64,000 nucleotides of DNA. It comes from SAR202-VII-2 sp965263165. Lineage in GTDB: Bacteria > Chloroflexota > Dehalococcoidia > Lucifugimonadales > SAR202-VII-2. The position numbers and the translations under genes are program-made. The notes beneath the pieces are model-generated. The model saw only the letters and a program-made list of their open reading frames with translations, was not told where the DNA came from and did no database searches. The stretch is taken from assembly GCA_965263165.1 (NCBI GenBank), contig OZ253584.1, positions 62,001 to 126,000 on the forward strand. The letters are read 5' to 3'. Numbering within the stretch: the first letter of the stretch is position 1; every line of letters begins with the position of its first letter. Shown in pieces: positions 36,099-44,662 of the stretch.

Positions 36099-36824
36099 CT
36101 AGGCCTTGAGATGCTGGTTGAAGAAGGTGATTGTCTTCCGCCAAGCGTCTGCCGCGGCGTCCAGCCGGAAGCTTTCCCTGCTGTCGCAGTGGAAGGCGTG
36201 GCCCGCGCCGGGATACATGTGGAACTCATAGGTCTTCCCCAGCCTGTCGAGCTCAGCCTGGATGGTTGCCACGTCGGCGGGCGTGGGATTTCCGTCGTCC
36301 TCGCCGAACAGGCCAAGGATTGGGCAGTTGATGCCGGCGCTGCGCTCCAGGGGCGAAGGCCCCTCGCCGCGAGGCTGAAGCATCCCGCCGCCGTAGAAGA
36401 CCGATGCCGCGCCGATGCCCGCAACCGAAGTGGCCGCCAGATACGACACCCGCCCGCCAAAGCAGAATCCAACGATGCCAATGCGGTCCCCGTCCACGTT
36501 CGGCTGCGACTGAAGATAGCTCACGGCGGCGTTGATGTCTGCCAGGATGCCATCGTCGGTCACCCGTCCCGCCCGTCCGAAGGCCGTCTCCCGCTCCTCG
36601 TGGAGCGCCATGATCATAGGGCCTTCCCGGTGGAACATCTGCGGGGCCAGACCCACGAATCCCTGGGACGGGAGCCGGTCCGTGACCATCTGGATGTGCG
36701 AGTTCGCGCCCCAGACTTCCTGGATGACGATGACCGCCGGGTACTTCCCTTCAGCCTCGGGCTCGGCCACGTAGGCCTCCATGTTTTCGCCACTCACATC
36801 GATGTCAACCCACTTGCCAGGCAT
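36099..36824 (-). CDS. Dienelactone hydrolase family protein
   Basis: A 241-residue alpha/beta hydrolase. The triad is Cys in GFCFGG, Asp in GEDDGNP and His in GAGHAF, as in carboxymethylenebutenolidase. The N-terminal YPAVIVIQEVWGAN with its glutamate is also typical. No signal peptide. It may open lactone rings in aromatic or sugar breakdown, but this family is broad. It points toward the MDR genes. Confidence 0.9.
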   Translation of the reverse strand: MPGKWVDIDVSGENMEAYVAEPEAEGKYPAVIVIQEVWGANSHIQMVTDRLPSQGFVGLAPQMFHREGPMIMALHEERETAFGRAGRVTDDGILADINAAVSYLQSQPNVDGDRIGIVGFCFGGRVSYLAATSVAGIGAASVFYGGGMLQPRGEGPSPLERSAGINCPILGLFGEDDGNPTPADVATIQAELDRLGKTYEFHMYPGAGHAFHCDSRESFRLDAAADAWRKTITFFNQHLKA

Positions 36825-36978
36825 ATGCTACCTCCTAAGGGTGTGTCTGAATCAGCGCCGCCCATTGTAGCACGGCGCCCACCGCCGGATAGCCCCTCGG
36901 GACAGGGGGGAACCTCGGCGCATGCCTCGCCCCCGCGTCAAGCGCCCTCTGACGCATAGGGCGCCAACGGCGGCCCGC

Positions 36979-37326
36979 CTACCGGGCCCCGATGAACAGC
37001 GGCCTGAAAAAGCTGTGCAGCAGGTTCCGGTGGTGCGCCCACTGATGCGCCTCCCGGATCAGCTCTGGGGGCGCAACGCGGCCGCCATGCGTGATCTTGA
37101 TCGTCGTAAACCGCGGCCCGGGCGACTGCTTTGACTGCGCAGGGTACTCAATGGCACAGCCGTGACGCTCCACGGCCGCCTTCAACTCCGCGTAGCCCTT
37201 GACCCGCTTGTTGGGCGGAATGAATATCTCGAACTCCGAGCTTCCCACAACCTCGTGTACGTGGTCCTCTCCGGTCCCGCGCCCGCCACCCTGCCTGAGC
37301 TCCCGGCGGCTGATCTGCCTGCTCAC
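36979..37326 (-). CDS. Small unknown protein coupled to a hydantoinase-B gene
   Basis: A 115-residue protein I do not recognise. It begins with a GTG that overlaps the hyuB stop by four bases (GTGA), so the two are translationally coupled. The N-terminal 25 residues are charged (RRELRQGGGRG); then FEIFIPPNKRVKGYAELKAA and a C-terminal helix with HQWAHHRNLLHSFF. It may be a small partner subunit of the HyuB protein. No metal motif is complete. Confidence 0.65.
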   Translation of the reverse strand: MSRQISRRELRQGGGRGTGEDHVHEVVGSSEFEIFIPPNKRVKGYAELKAAVERHGCAIEYPAQSKQSPGPRFTTIKITHGGRVAPPELIREAHQWAHHRNLLHSFFRPLFIGAR

Positions 37327-39056
37327 GAAGGGTCCTCCTGCGCCACCACCGGCCGACCCCAGCCCAGGAGTGCAGCCTGCGCTTCTTGTTCAGAGAGCCC
37401 GTAAACCTCGCGGGCCGCCTCGGGAGAGATGTACCCATCCAGCAAATCGCCGGCGACCCTGTCCCGGTCCCGATTCTTGGGGTCCCCCACGCCGCCCCCG
37501 CTGCCGGTTTGCAGGCGGAGGAGGTAGCCGGTCTCCAACGCCACGTTCGATACGTGAGACCGGTAGCGTTGCTCATTCGGCGCCCCGGGGTTCACCACCA
37601 ACGACCCAACGGCCCCGTCGCCCCCGCCGGCGGCCCCGGGCGGCGCCACCATGTAACGCATGCCTCCGCCGGAGTACGTCCCATCCTGGAGAATCTCATA
37701 ATCGCGGACATAGGCCAAACCGCCCCGGTACTCCCCCACCCCGCCCGAATCCCGGACCAGGGTGAACTGCTGCATCCGGATCGGGTACTCCGTCTCCAGT
37801 ACCTCCACGCAGGCAATCTTGGGTCCCGTGCCGCTGAACCCGCACCCAGACCAGCCGTCGCCGCCCATGAACGCGCCGCCCCCGCCCGGCGTGATCTCGT
37901 ACTGGAGCGTTGTGCGTCCTCCCGGCCTCCTGCTTCCAATGGTCACATTCCCTCGCGCCCCGTGGTGCGCCCGCGGCGGCCGGCCCGACGCCTCGACCAG
38001 GGCGTCCATGACCATGTCTTCCAGGGTCGCCAGCACGTAGGAGTACAGGCTCACAGGCGCCGGATAGACCGGATTGAACACGCTGCCGGGACGGAGCGCG
38101 TATTCGATCACCCGCCCAACTCCGTGGTTATTGGCCGGCGGATCGTCCATCATGCTCAGGATGGCATACAGGCAGCTTCCCGTAATGATGGGCGGGCGGC
38201 AGTTCACCGGACCCCGGTTCTGGTCGGGGCTCTGGGAAAAATCAAGCGTGATGTGGTCGTCTTCCTTGATGAGCCGCACGTGGAAGCGGATCGGCGTCTC
38301 CATATCCACCATGTCGTTATCCAGATACGCCTCGGCCTCGTAGACGCCGTCCTTCCACTTGAAGATCTCCGCCCGCAGGTACTGCTCCGTCTTGTCGCCC
38401 ACCATATCGAAGACGCCCAGGACGGTCTCCTTGCCGTATCTCGACATCAACTCCCGGATCCGCCGGCCGCCGATGCTGCTCTCGGGCCCCGCCTGCGAGT
38501 TGTAGTCCCCCAACAGCAGTTCAGGCGTTCGGCTGTTGGCCCGGATGAGAACGTCGGTCTCCTGGACAACCCTGCCCCGGCTCTTGTACTTCACGGGCGG
38601 GACGAGCGTCCCCTCGCCGAAGATGTCCCTGGCGTCCACCTGCCGGCTCCCCGGCGTCAGCCCCCCAATGTCCCCCTTGTGCGTGATCCCAATGCCGAAC
38701 GCGACCAGCTCGCCCTCGAAGAAGATCGGCGTGATGGCGGCGCTGTCGAGGCTGTGGGCGCAGCCGCTGTAGTACGGGTGGTTGACGAAGAAGCAGTCGC
38801 CCTCCTCGATCTCGTCGTAGCCATAGAACCCCAGCAGACCCTCGATGCAGGCCGGATAGGAGCCGAGGTGGATGGGAATGCTGGCGTGCTGGGCCACAAC
38901 CCTACCCTCGCGGTCGACGATGCCGCAGCTCATGTCGTGGGTCTCGCGGATCAGCGTGGAGTAGCCCGTCCGGTACATGGCGATCTGCATCTCCCGGACG
39001 ATGCCGTCAAGCTGCGAACGGACAACCTCGAAGGTAATGGGGTCTACGTTGGCCAT
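37323..39056 (-). CDS. Hydantoinase B/oxoprolinase family protein, copy 1
   Basis: A 577-residue HyuB-type protein. Family motifs: RETHDMSCGIVDREGRVVAQ near the N-terminus, FFVNHPYYSGCAHSLD, GDIGGLTPGSR, and RGPVNCRPPI. HyuB works with an ATP-dependent HyuA subunit to open lactam or hydantoin rings. No hyuA gene is in the window, so the partner must lie elsewhere or the activity differs. A tandem paralogue (copy 2) precedes it; the two are very similar over most of their length. Confidence 0.92.
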   Translation of the reverse strand: MANVDPITFEVVRSQLDGIVREMQIAMYRTGYSTLIRETHDMSCGIVDREGRVVAQHASIPIHLGSYPACIEGLLGFYGYDEIEEGDCFFVNHPYYSGCAHSLDSAAITPIFFEGELVAFGIGITHKGDIGGLTPGSRQVDARDIFGEGTLVPPVKYKSRGRVVQETDVLIRANSRTPELLLGDYNSQAGPESSIGGRRIRELMSRYGKETVLGVFDMVGDKTEQYLRAEIFKWKDGVYEAEAYLDNDMVDMETPIRFHVRLIKEDDHITLDFSQSPDQNRGPVNCRPPIITGSCLYAILSMMDDPPANNHGVGRVIEYALRPGSVFNPVYPAPVSLYSYVLATLEDMVMDALVEASGRPPRAHHGARGNVTIGSRRPGGRTTLQYEITPGGGGAFMGGDGWSGCGFSGTGPKIACVEVLETEYPIRMQQFTLVRDSGGVGEYRGGLAYVRDYEILQDGTYSGGGMRYMVAPPGAAGGGDGAVGSLVVNPGAPNEQRYRSHVSNVALETGYLLRLQTGSGGGVGDPKNRDRDRVAGDLLDGYISPEAAREVYGLSEQEAQAALLGWGRPVVAQEDPS

Positions 39057-39118
39057 ATTGTTCCTCTCCCTCAGCGCAGAACGGTTGCCAATCCTCGCAG
39101 CCTGGGGCGGCCTGCTTC

Positions 39119-40840
39119 CTACCGGCCCGCGGCTTGCTGGCGCCGTCCTTCAACGACCCCCTGGACATCCTCGTTGCTGAGGCCATAGACCTCGCGGGCC
39201 GCCTCCGGGGAGATAAAGCCGTCCAAGACATCGCTGGCAACCCGCTCCCGGTCCCGCTCCTTGGGGTCGCCGGCGCCGCCGCCACTGCCGGTCTGCAGGC
39301 GGAGCACGTCACCGGCCTTGAACTCGATGTTGGAGACCCTGGCCGTGAACTTCCGCTCTTCAAGGGTCCCCGGATTGAGCATGGTGTAACCGCGGGCGCC
39401 CGGCCCTCCGCCCTCCACGCCCTGGGGCTGCACCATGTAGCGGGCGGCGCCCCCGGAGTACGTCCCGTCCAGGAGAATCTCATAGTCGCGGACGTAGGCG
39501 AAGCCGCCCCGGAACCGGCCCGGCCCGGCCGAGTCGGGAACGATGCCAAAGCGGCGCATGCGAATCGGGTACTCCGTCTCCAGGACCTCAACGCAGGCAA
39601 TCTTGGGGCCCGTGCCGCCGAATCCGCAGCCCGTCCAACCGTCGCCGCCGGCGAAGGCCCCGCTTCCCCCGGGAGTCAACTCGTACTGCACGGTCGTGCG
39701 GACCCCGGAACGCCTTGTGCCGATGATGATATTCCCCGCCGCCCCGTGGTGCGCCCTCGAAGGACGGCCCGCCGCCTGTGTCAGGGCATTGATCACCATA
39801 TCCTCCAGCGTAAAGAGGACCTGGGCGTAGACGCTCACCGGCGCGGGATAGGTGGGATTGAACACGCTCCCCGGCCTCATCACGAAGTCGATCACGCGGG
39901 TGGTCCCGTGGTTGTTTGGCGGAGGGATCTCCATCATGGCGAGGATGGCGTACATGCAACTCCCCATGATGATGGGGGGACGGCAGTTCACCGGGCCCCG
40001 GTTCTGGTCTGCGGTGTCCGAGAAGTCGAGCGTGAGGTGGTCCCCCTCCTTGATCAACCTGACGTGAAAGCGGACAGGCTTGTCCATGTCCACGAGGTCA
40101 TTGTCCAGATAGGCCTCAGCCTCGTAAACGCCGTCCTTCCACTTGGAAATCTCGGCCCGCAGGTGCTGCTCCGTCTTATCGCCGGCCATGTCGAACACGC
40201 TCAAGACCGTGTCCTTGCCGTATTTGGCCATCAACTCCTTGAGCCGCCGGGCGCCGATGCTGCTCTCCGGCCCCGCCTGCGCGTTGTAGTCCCCCAACAG
40301 CAGCTCAGGCGTGCGGCTGTTCGCCCGAATGAGAACGTCGGTCTCCCGGACGAGCTTGCCGCGGCGCCGGTGCTTCACCGGCGGGACGAGCATCCCCTCC
40401 CCAAAGAGGTCCCTGGCGTTGACCTGCCGGCTCCCCGGCGTGAGTCCCCCGATGTCCCCCTTATGGGTGATGCTTATGGCGAAAGCAACCAGTTCGCCCT
40501 CGAAGAAGATGGGGGTGATCGCCGCGCTATCGAGGCTGTGAGCGATGCCGCTGAAGTACGGATGGTTGACGAAGAAGCAGTCGCCTTCCTCAATCTCGTC
40601 GTACCCGTAGAACCGCAGCAGGCCCTCGATGCAGGCCGGATAGGAGCCAAGGTGGATGGGGATGCTGGCGTGCTGGGCCACGACCCTGCCCTCGCGGTCG
40701 ACGAGGCCGCAGCTCATGTCGTGGGTCTCGCGAATCAGGGTCGAGTAGCCCGTCCGGTAGATGGCTATCTGCATCTCCTGGACGATGCCGTCAAGCTGGG
40801 ACCGGACGATTTCGTAGGTTATGGGGTCTACGTCTGCCAT
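39119..40840 (-). CDS. Hydantoinase B/oxoprolinase family protein, copy 2
   Basis: A 573-residue paralogue of copy 1, transcribed before it with a 62-bp gap. It has the same motifs (RETHDMSCGLVDREGRVVAQ, FFVNHPYFSGIAHSLD, GDIGGLTPGSR). Much of the first 300 residues is identical to copy 1, while the C-terminal half differs more. It lies 17 bp downstream of a GlcG-like gene, so the minus strand forms a run: glcG-like 2, glcG-like 1, hyuB 2, hyuB 1, small protein. Confidence 0.92.
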   Translation of the reverse strand: MADVDPITYEIVRSQLDGIVQEMQIAIYRTGYSTLIRETHDMSCGLVDREGRVVAQHASIPIHLGSYPACIEGLLRFYGYDEIEEGDCFFVNHPYFSGIAHSLDSAAITPIFFEGELVAFAISITHKGDIGGLTPGSRQVNARDLFGEGMLVPPVKHRRRGKLVRETDVLIRANSRTPELLLGDYNAQAGPESSIGARRLKELMAKYGKDTVLSVFDMAGDKTEQHLRAEISKWKDGVYEAEAYLDNDLVDMDKPVRFHVRLIKEGDHLTLDFSDTADQNRGPVNCRPPIIMGSCMYAILAMMEIPPPNNHGTTRVIDFVMRPGSVFNPTYPAPVSVYAQVLFTLEDMVINALTQAAGRPSRAHHGAAGNIIIGTRRSGVRTTVQYELTPGGSGAFAGGDGWTGCGFGGTGPKIACVEVLETEYPIRMRRFGIVPDSAGPGRFRGGFAYVRDYEILLDGTYSGGAARYMVQPQGVEGGGPGARGYTMLNPGTLEERKFTARVSNIEFKAGDVLRLQTGSGGGAGDPKERDRERVASDVLDGFISPEAAREVYGLSNEDVQGVVEGRRQQAAGR

Positions 40841-40857
40841 CGTGCCCTGCGAGGCGG

Positions 40858-41295
40858 CTAAGAGGCCCAGGCCTGCTCGAGGGCGGCCAGGCCCACAATC
40901 GCCAGCTCCTCGTCCTCCTCGTTGCTGCGCCCGCTGACCCCCACCCCGCCCATCACCGCCCCATCCGACGCCCGCGTGACCACCAGGCCGCCCATGCCGC
41001 CGGTGAAGTTGGGGTTCCCATAGGCGGCGATGCTCCCAATCCCCTGTGCCTGCGCCCTCGCCTCCATGTCGCGGACGTTAACCCGCATGCAGGCCGAGGT
41101 GTAGGCCTTCTTGAAAGCGTTCTGGCGCGCCAGGGCCGTGTTCACCTCCCCCATGGCGGCCAGGCACAGCAGGTCCCCCCGGTGGTCGACAACGATGGCA
41201 GATATGGGGCGGCCCGGCACGCGGTCGGCCTCAGCCATGATGGCCTTGACCGCCCCCATTGCCTCGCGGATCCCCAGATACTGCCTCAGATGCAT
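40858..41295 (-). CDS. GlcG/HbpS-family protein, copy 1
   Basis: A 145-residue protein of the GlcG/HbpS (haem-degrading or cofactor-binding) family. Family pattern: ISAIVVDHRGDLLCLAAMG, ARQNAFKKAYTSA, and GGVGVSGRSNEEDEELA near the C-terminus. Many members sit beside catabolic operons and their role is unclear. No signal peptide. Its start lies 116 bp from the stop of copy 2. Confidence 0.85.
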   Translation of the reverse strand: MHLRQYLGIREAMGAVKAIMAEADRVPGRPISAIVVDHRGDLLCLAAMGEVNTALARQNAFKKAYTSACMRVNVRDMEARAQAQGIGSIAAYGNPNFTGGMGGLVVTRASDGAVMGGVGVSGRSNEEDEELAIVGLAALEQAWAS

Positions 41296-41411
41296 GTCCG
41301 CCTTCCTTGGATCCCCCAGGGGTGTGGAGCGCTCCCTAGGGTGGTGTCGGCCCAGGCCTCAGCGCGCCGCGTCCCCGAACCCCCGGCGCCCGCCGGGAAC
41401 CACGACCTCCC

Positions 41412-41831
41412 CTACGGGCCCGCCGCTTGCAGTCCCAAGCGGGCAATCTCCTCGTCTTCATCGGGCGATGCTCCGCTGACCCCCACCCCGCCGACCACCG
41501 ACCCATCCCCGGCGAGGATGGCGACGCCTCCTCGCGCCGAGGCCACAAGGCCGGGGTCGCCGTAGTCGGTCACGCTGCGGCCTTGGGCGCCCCGTTGCGC
41601 CGCAAAGTCCCGCAGGTCGGCGCGCATACGCGAAGCCGTGTAGGCCTTCCGGGTGGCGTAGTGCCGTGCGAAATGCGTCCCTCCATCCATCAGAGCGAAC
41701 GCCATCAGCTCGCCCCGGTCGTCCACCACGGCAAGGGCCAGGGGACGCTCCGTCACCCGCGGCGCAGCCTCCATCATTGCTTCCACGATGGCGAGCGCAT
41801 CCGTGTGGTCGAGAACCTGCTTTTCGTACAT
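41412..41831 (-). CDS. GlcG/HbpS-family protein, copy 2
   Basis: A 139-residue paralogue with the same layout: LALAVVDDRGELMAFALMDG, ARHYATRKAYTAS, and GGVGVSGASPDEDEEIA. The ATG at 41831 is preceded by GGAAAGG; a longer frame upstream has no family support. It is first in the minus-strand catabolic run and thus the likely promoter-proximal gene. Confidence 0.83.
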   Translation of the reverse strand: MYEKQVLDHTDALAIVEAMMEAAPRVTERPLALAVVDDRGELMAFALMDGGTHFARHYATRKAYTASRMRADLRDFAAQRGAQGRSVTDYGDPGLVASARGGVAILAGDGSVVGGVGVSGASPDEDEEIARLGLQAAGP

Positions 41832-42033
41832 GGCCTTTCCGATTGCCCCTTTCCGGTTGCCTAGGATACCACATCCGCCGGACGGCCCGGCGCCGTCGGC
41901 TGTCCCCGCGAGAGCCTGTTCAAGCCAATCCCCCCATTGCATTGTCAATACAGGACCGTAAAACGACACATGCGCCTACACCGTCAAGGATGAGGCTGTC
42001 GTTCCCCAAGCGTGGTGCAGGAGCAACTCCTCT

Positions 42034-42068
42034 CTTCCTGCCCGGGTGCTCGGGTGCAAGTTAGGAAG
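42034..42068. repeat. Dispersed inverted repeat, CTTCCT..AGGAAG type
   Basis: Ends CTTCCTGCCC and TTAGGAAG around GTGCTCGGG. Related copies occur at 44396-44430, 45688-45721, 45850-45885 and 52270-52303, all with GGTTAGGAAG or AGGTTAGG at the right end, and a perfect form at 21441-21474. Probably REP-like. Confidence 0.55.
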
Positions 42069-42165
42069 GGGCTCTGACCCGTCGACCGTGGCGACGGCGT
42101 TGGGAATGCTGCTCACGCAACCTCCAGGACAACCGAGGGTATGGGGGCGGGGTCGCAAGCCACAC

Positions 42166-42270
42166 AAAAAAGCCCGCCTCGGCGAGACGGGCTCCCAGGG
42201 ACGGGCTGATAAGCAACCAAAGACGGGCCGAAACAGAGCCGGCCCGAAGGGGGCGGGACTAACCTGCTAT
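42166..42270 (-). ncRNA. Candidate small RNA with promoter and terminator
   Basis: On the minus strand a promoter-like pair TTGCGG (42305-42300), 17-nt spacer, TAATGT (42282-42277) precedes about 105 nt that end in a textbook terminator: the stem AGCCCG..CGGGCT (42193-42171) followed by six T. A GGCCGG..CGGCC hairpin lies in the middle. No frame of useful length is present. The -10 box is weak and no known RNA family is recognised. Confidence 0.4.
42171..42193 (-). terminator. Rho-independent terminator, minus strand
   Basis: Stem AGCCCGTCTC with GAGGCGGGCT (one mismatch) and a GCC loop, followed on the minus strand by TTTTTT. It has no minus-strand gene immediately upstream, which is why a small RNA is proposed for 42270-42166. 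Confidence 0.75.
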
Positions 42271-42384
42271 GGGCCTACATTAGCACACACGTTCCACTTC
42301 CGCAAGAGGGTGTTGGCAGAGTGGACGGCGGGATGGCCTACCAGACTTGGCCTTAGTGTACTGTAATCAGACTGTGTCCCTAAG

Positions 42385-42570
42385 ATGCGGCAGTCGCCGT
42401 TCTCGCAGGTGGAGTTTCTGACCGAGGAGACTGCGGTGAAGCGGCGGTCAAAGCGTTCCTTGGAGAATCCGAATCCGATCCTGGTCGCGTGTGCCCACTT
42501 GCTGGGTGGGGTTGGAACGACGATAATGTATGGCGATCTTCCCGAAGACTTGTGGGCTCTATTCCGGTGA
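42385..42570 (+). CDS. Possible small protein upstream of the reverse transcriptase
   Basis: A 61-codon frame 22 bp before the reverse transcriptase and in a different frame. It starts MRQSPFSQVEFLTEETA and has a short hydrophobic stretch (ILVACAHLLGGVGTTI). No clear ribosome binding site is seen. It shares the lower GC content of the next gene. It could be an accessory peptide, a remnant, or chance; this stretch could equally hold an RNA for the reverse transcriptase. Confidence 0.25.
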   Translation: MRQSPFSQVEFLTEETAVKRRSKRSLENPNPILVACAHLLGGVGTTIMYGDLPEDLWALFR

Positions 42571-42592
42571 GTAGGTATTATTTCTGGATATT

Positions 42593-44170
42593 ATGGTGAA
42601 GCTTGTCGACTTGCTAAAGCCAGGCTACTTCCCTAAAGAGCTTCCCCCGCCGTTCACGACAGAGTCATTCGAATCTCTTCTAGAACGTGATCCTTCCCTA
42701 TTCGCTAGTCTGTCTAAGGGGCGTCAGGAAACCGTTCCCGCTCGGCACAGCCTATCTCGAGCGGGAAGTCTGCGACGCCTTCTTTCTATACCCAACCCGC
42801 TGTCGTTTCTTCGATTGTCGGAGTGGTTCGAACAAAATTGGGCTTTCGTGGAGAAACAATGCCGGAAATCCTCGCATTCGTTGAGCAAGCCGCAGATGTC
42901 CTCGGCGGATCGAGCCGTAGTGGCGGAAGTCCCGTTCAATCAACAACCGACACATCAGGCAGATCTGCGCGCCAAGTCAAGATATATACTCAAAACGGAT
43001 ATCACCAATTGTTATCCATCCATCTACACGCATAGTATCTCTTGGGCATTGCATACGAAGGCGGAGGCGAAATCTCGTCGGGGTCCATCTGCCCTAATCG
43101 GCAATCAATTGGACAAGCTCGTCAGGGTTGGTCAGCACGGTCAAACTATTGGTATCCCAATCGGTCCTGACACATCATTTATCATAGCAGAAATAGTCTT
43201 ATCCTCGATCGATGAAGAATTCTGTAAGAGTATGAAGAAAGAGAAATTGGAGCTAAATGGCTTTAGATCATATGACGACTTCGAATTCGGGTTCACTACT
43301 AGAGCCGATGCAGAGAGAGCAGTCTCGATTCTCCAAAAGGTGCTGAGCGAATACGAATTACAGCTCAACCCGGGTAAAACAACTATAGTGGAACTACCCG
43401 TTCCTATAGAATCAAATTGGGCATCGGAACTCCGCGCGTTTAAGTTCGATGACAATTCCCAGACTTGGGACCTGCGAAGGTATTTTGATCGCGCTTTCGA
43501 GTTTTCGAGACTGAACCGCGATTCAGAAGTTCTGAAGTACGCGATCCAGCGGTTGCGCTCTGTCGACATTGCCAGGAAGAACTGGACGCTATGCCAAGAT
43601 CTCCTTTTGCAGTGTGCAATGGTCGAGCCCAGCGCATTGCCAGCAGTGGTCGATCATTTGCATTTCTATAAGAACAAAGGCTTCCCTTTGAACGTGCCCA
43701 AAGTTAGCGAGGTTTTCAACGTCCTATTGAGTTCACATGCGCCGCTAGGCCATGGCAGCGAGGTGGCCTGGGCCCTGTGGGGATGCTTGCTTTTCCATCT
43801 CCAGATCAAGAACTCTCCGGCATCGGCGGTTGCTGAGATGGATGACTCGGTTGCAGCGTTGCTATTGCTGCACGCTCAAGTTTTAGGATTGATCCGTAGC
43901 AAGACAGCACTCAAGATGGCACTACGAAATTGGCAGCAAGTGTTGACACAAGATGGACTTCGCGACAGTCAGTGGTTGCTATCGTATGAGGCGAACATCA
44001 AGGGTTGGCTTTCGTCAGCAAAGGACCACGTCTCGAACGATGCCCAGTTCAGCCTTCTAAAAAAGCATGGTGTGTCATTTTACGACACTGGTAAAGTGAG
44101 GTCGCATACGCCTACCAAACGCTATCTGCCTGGTTCCGGAGCGGGAGGGGGAGATGGTGGCGGTTACTGA
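42593..44170 (+). CDS. Reverse transcriptase of the unknown-group/defence (UG/Abi) type
   Basis: A 525-residue RNA-directed DNA polymerase. Motif A is ILKTDITNCYPSIYTHSI with the first catalytic aspartate; motif B is GQTIGIPIGPDTS; motif C is RSYDDFEFGF with the YDD aspartates; then LQLNPGKT. The N-terminus has GYFPKELPPPFTT, which I associate with stand-alone antiviral reverse transcriptases. Residues about 300-525 are helical with no maturase or endonuclease motif, so it is not a group II intron protein; the LPxGAPTSP/VTG features of retrons are absent. The gene is clearly AT-richer than its surroundings, with AAA/ATA codons, which suggests horizontal transfer. The DRT class cannot be fixed by eye. 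Confidence 0.85.
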   Translation: MVKLVDLLKPGYFPKELPPPFTTESFESLLERDPSLFASLSKGRQETVPARHSLSRAGSLRRLLSIPNPLSFLRLSEWFEQNWAFVEKQCRKSSHSLSKPQMSSADRAVVAEVPFNQQPTHQADLRAKSRYILKTDITNCYPSIYTHSISWALHTKAEAKSRRGPSALIGNQLDKLVRVGQHGQTIGIPIGPDTSFIIAEIVLSSIDEEFCKSMKKEKLELNGFRSYDDFEFGFTTRADAERAVSILQKVLSEYELQLNPGKTTIVELPVPIESNWASELRAFKFDDNSQTWDLRRYFDRAFEFSRLNRDSEVLKYAIQRLRSVDIARKNWTLCQDLLLQCAMVEPSALPAVVDHLHFYKNKGFPLNVPKVSEVFNVLLSSHAPLGHGSEVAWALWGCLLFHLQIKNSPASAVAEMDDSVAALLLLHAQVLGLIRSKTALKMALRNWQQVLTQDGLRDSQWLLSYEANIKGWLSSAKDHVSNDAQFSLLKKHGVSFYDTGKVRSHTPTKRYLPGSGAGGGDGGGY

Positions 44171-44475
44171 AGTGAACTCTGAAGTTTGGACAGATAGTTA
44201 AGTTTGAGTTCTGCTTGTAGGACCGCACGGGCAGGAGACGAGGAGGACATAGGAGAAGCCACTCCTTAGCGTTCAAGGCGAAGGCGCGGTTGGCGTCGGG
44301 TTACCGGAACTCGCCGCCAACGAAGCGGCGCATGCCAACCAGAACCTCCGTTGAAGGGGGGCGCAGGCCACAACAACACCCCCCGGGGCGCCTCTCTTCC
44401 TGCCCTCGTACTCGGGGGAAGGTTAGGAAGGGGGTCCCCCTCGCGGGAAGCAGAACAACGGCCCCCCCTCATCTC
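44171..44475. other. Intergenic region after the reverse transcriptase
   Basis: No gene is supported. It contains an inverted repeat of the CTTCCT..AGGAAG type (44396-44430) and a second GC-rich stretch that leads into the palindromic repeat at 44476. Long minus-strand frames here are by-products of high GC and do not recur in the sister copy at 45.1 kb. Confidence 0.5.
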
Positions 44476-44577
44476 TCCAAGCGGGGTGCAGGGGACGCAG
44501 CCCTCGCCGGGGGTACAGGGGGTGTCCCCCTGTACCCCCGGCGGAGGGTGGGCAGGTGGGACAACGGCGCAGGCCAA
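44476..44577. repeat. GC-rich palindromic repeat, copy at 44.5 kb
   Basis: Contains a perfect 17-bp hairpin (44506-44522 with 44526-44542, loop TGT). The wider unit, from AAGCGGGGTGCAGGGG to GACAACGGCGCAGGCCAAA, recurs at 45065-45172 and in shorter form at 45730-45832 and 33533-33630. Confidence 0.75.
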
Positions 44578-44662
44578 AGCAGACCCTCCGCCGATGGAGG
44601 GCGCAAGCCACAACAAATCCATCCGCCCAGGTTATGCCCCACCCCCATTGCAAAATACGACA

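Noticed and set aside
37323..40840. Assembly duplication of one hyuB gene
   Set aside because: The copies differ at many positions, more so in the C-terminal half, and have distinct flanks.
42593..44170. Retron
   Set aside because: Motif B and the C-terminal domain do not match retron RTs, and no msr/msd-type inverted repeats were found directly upstream.
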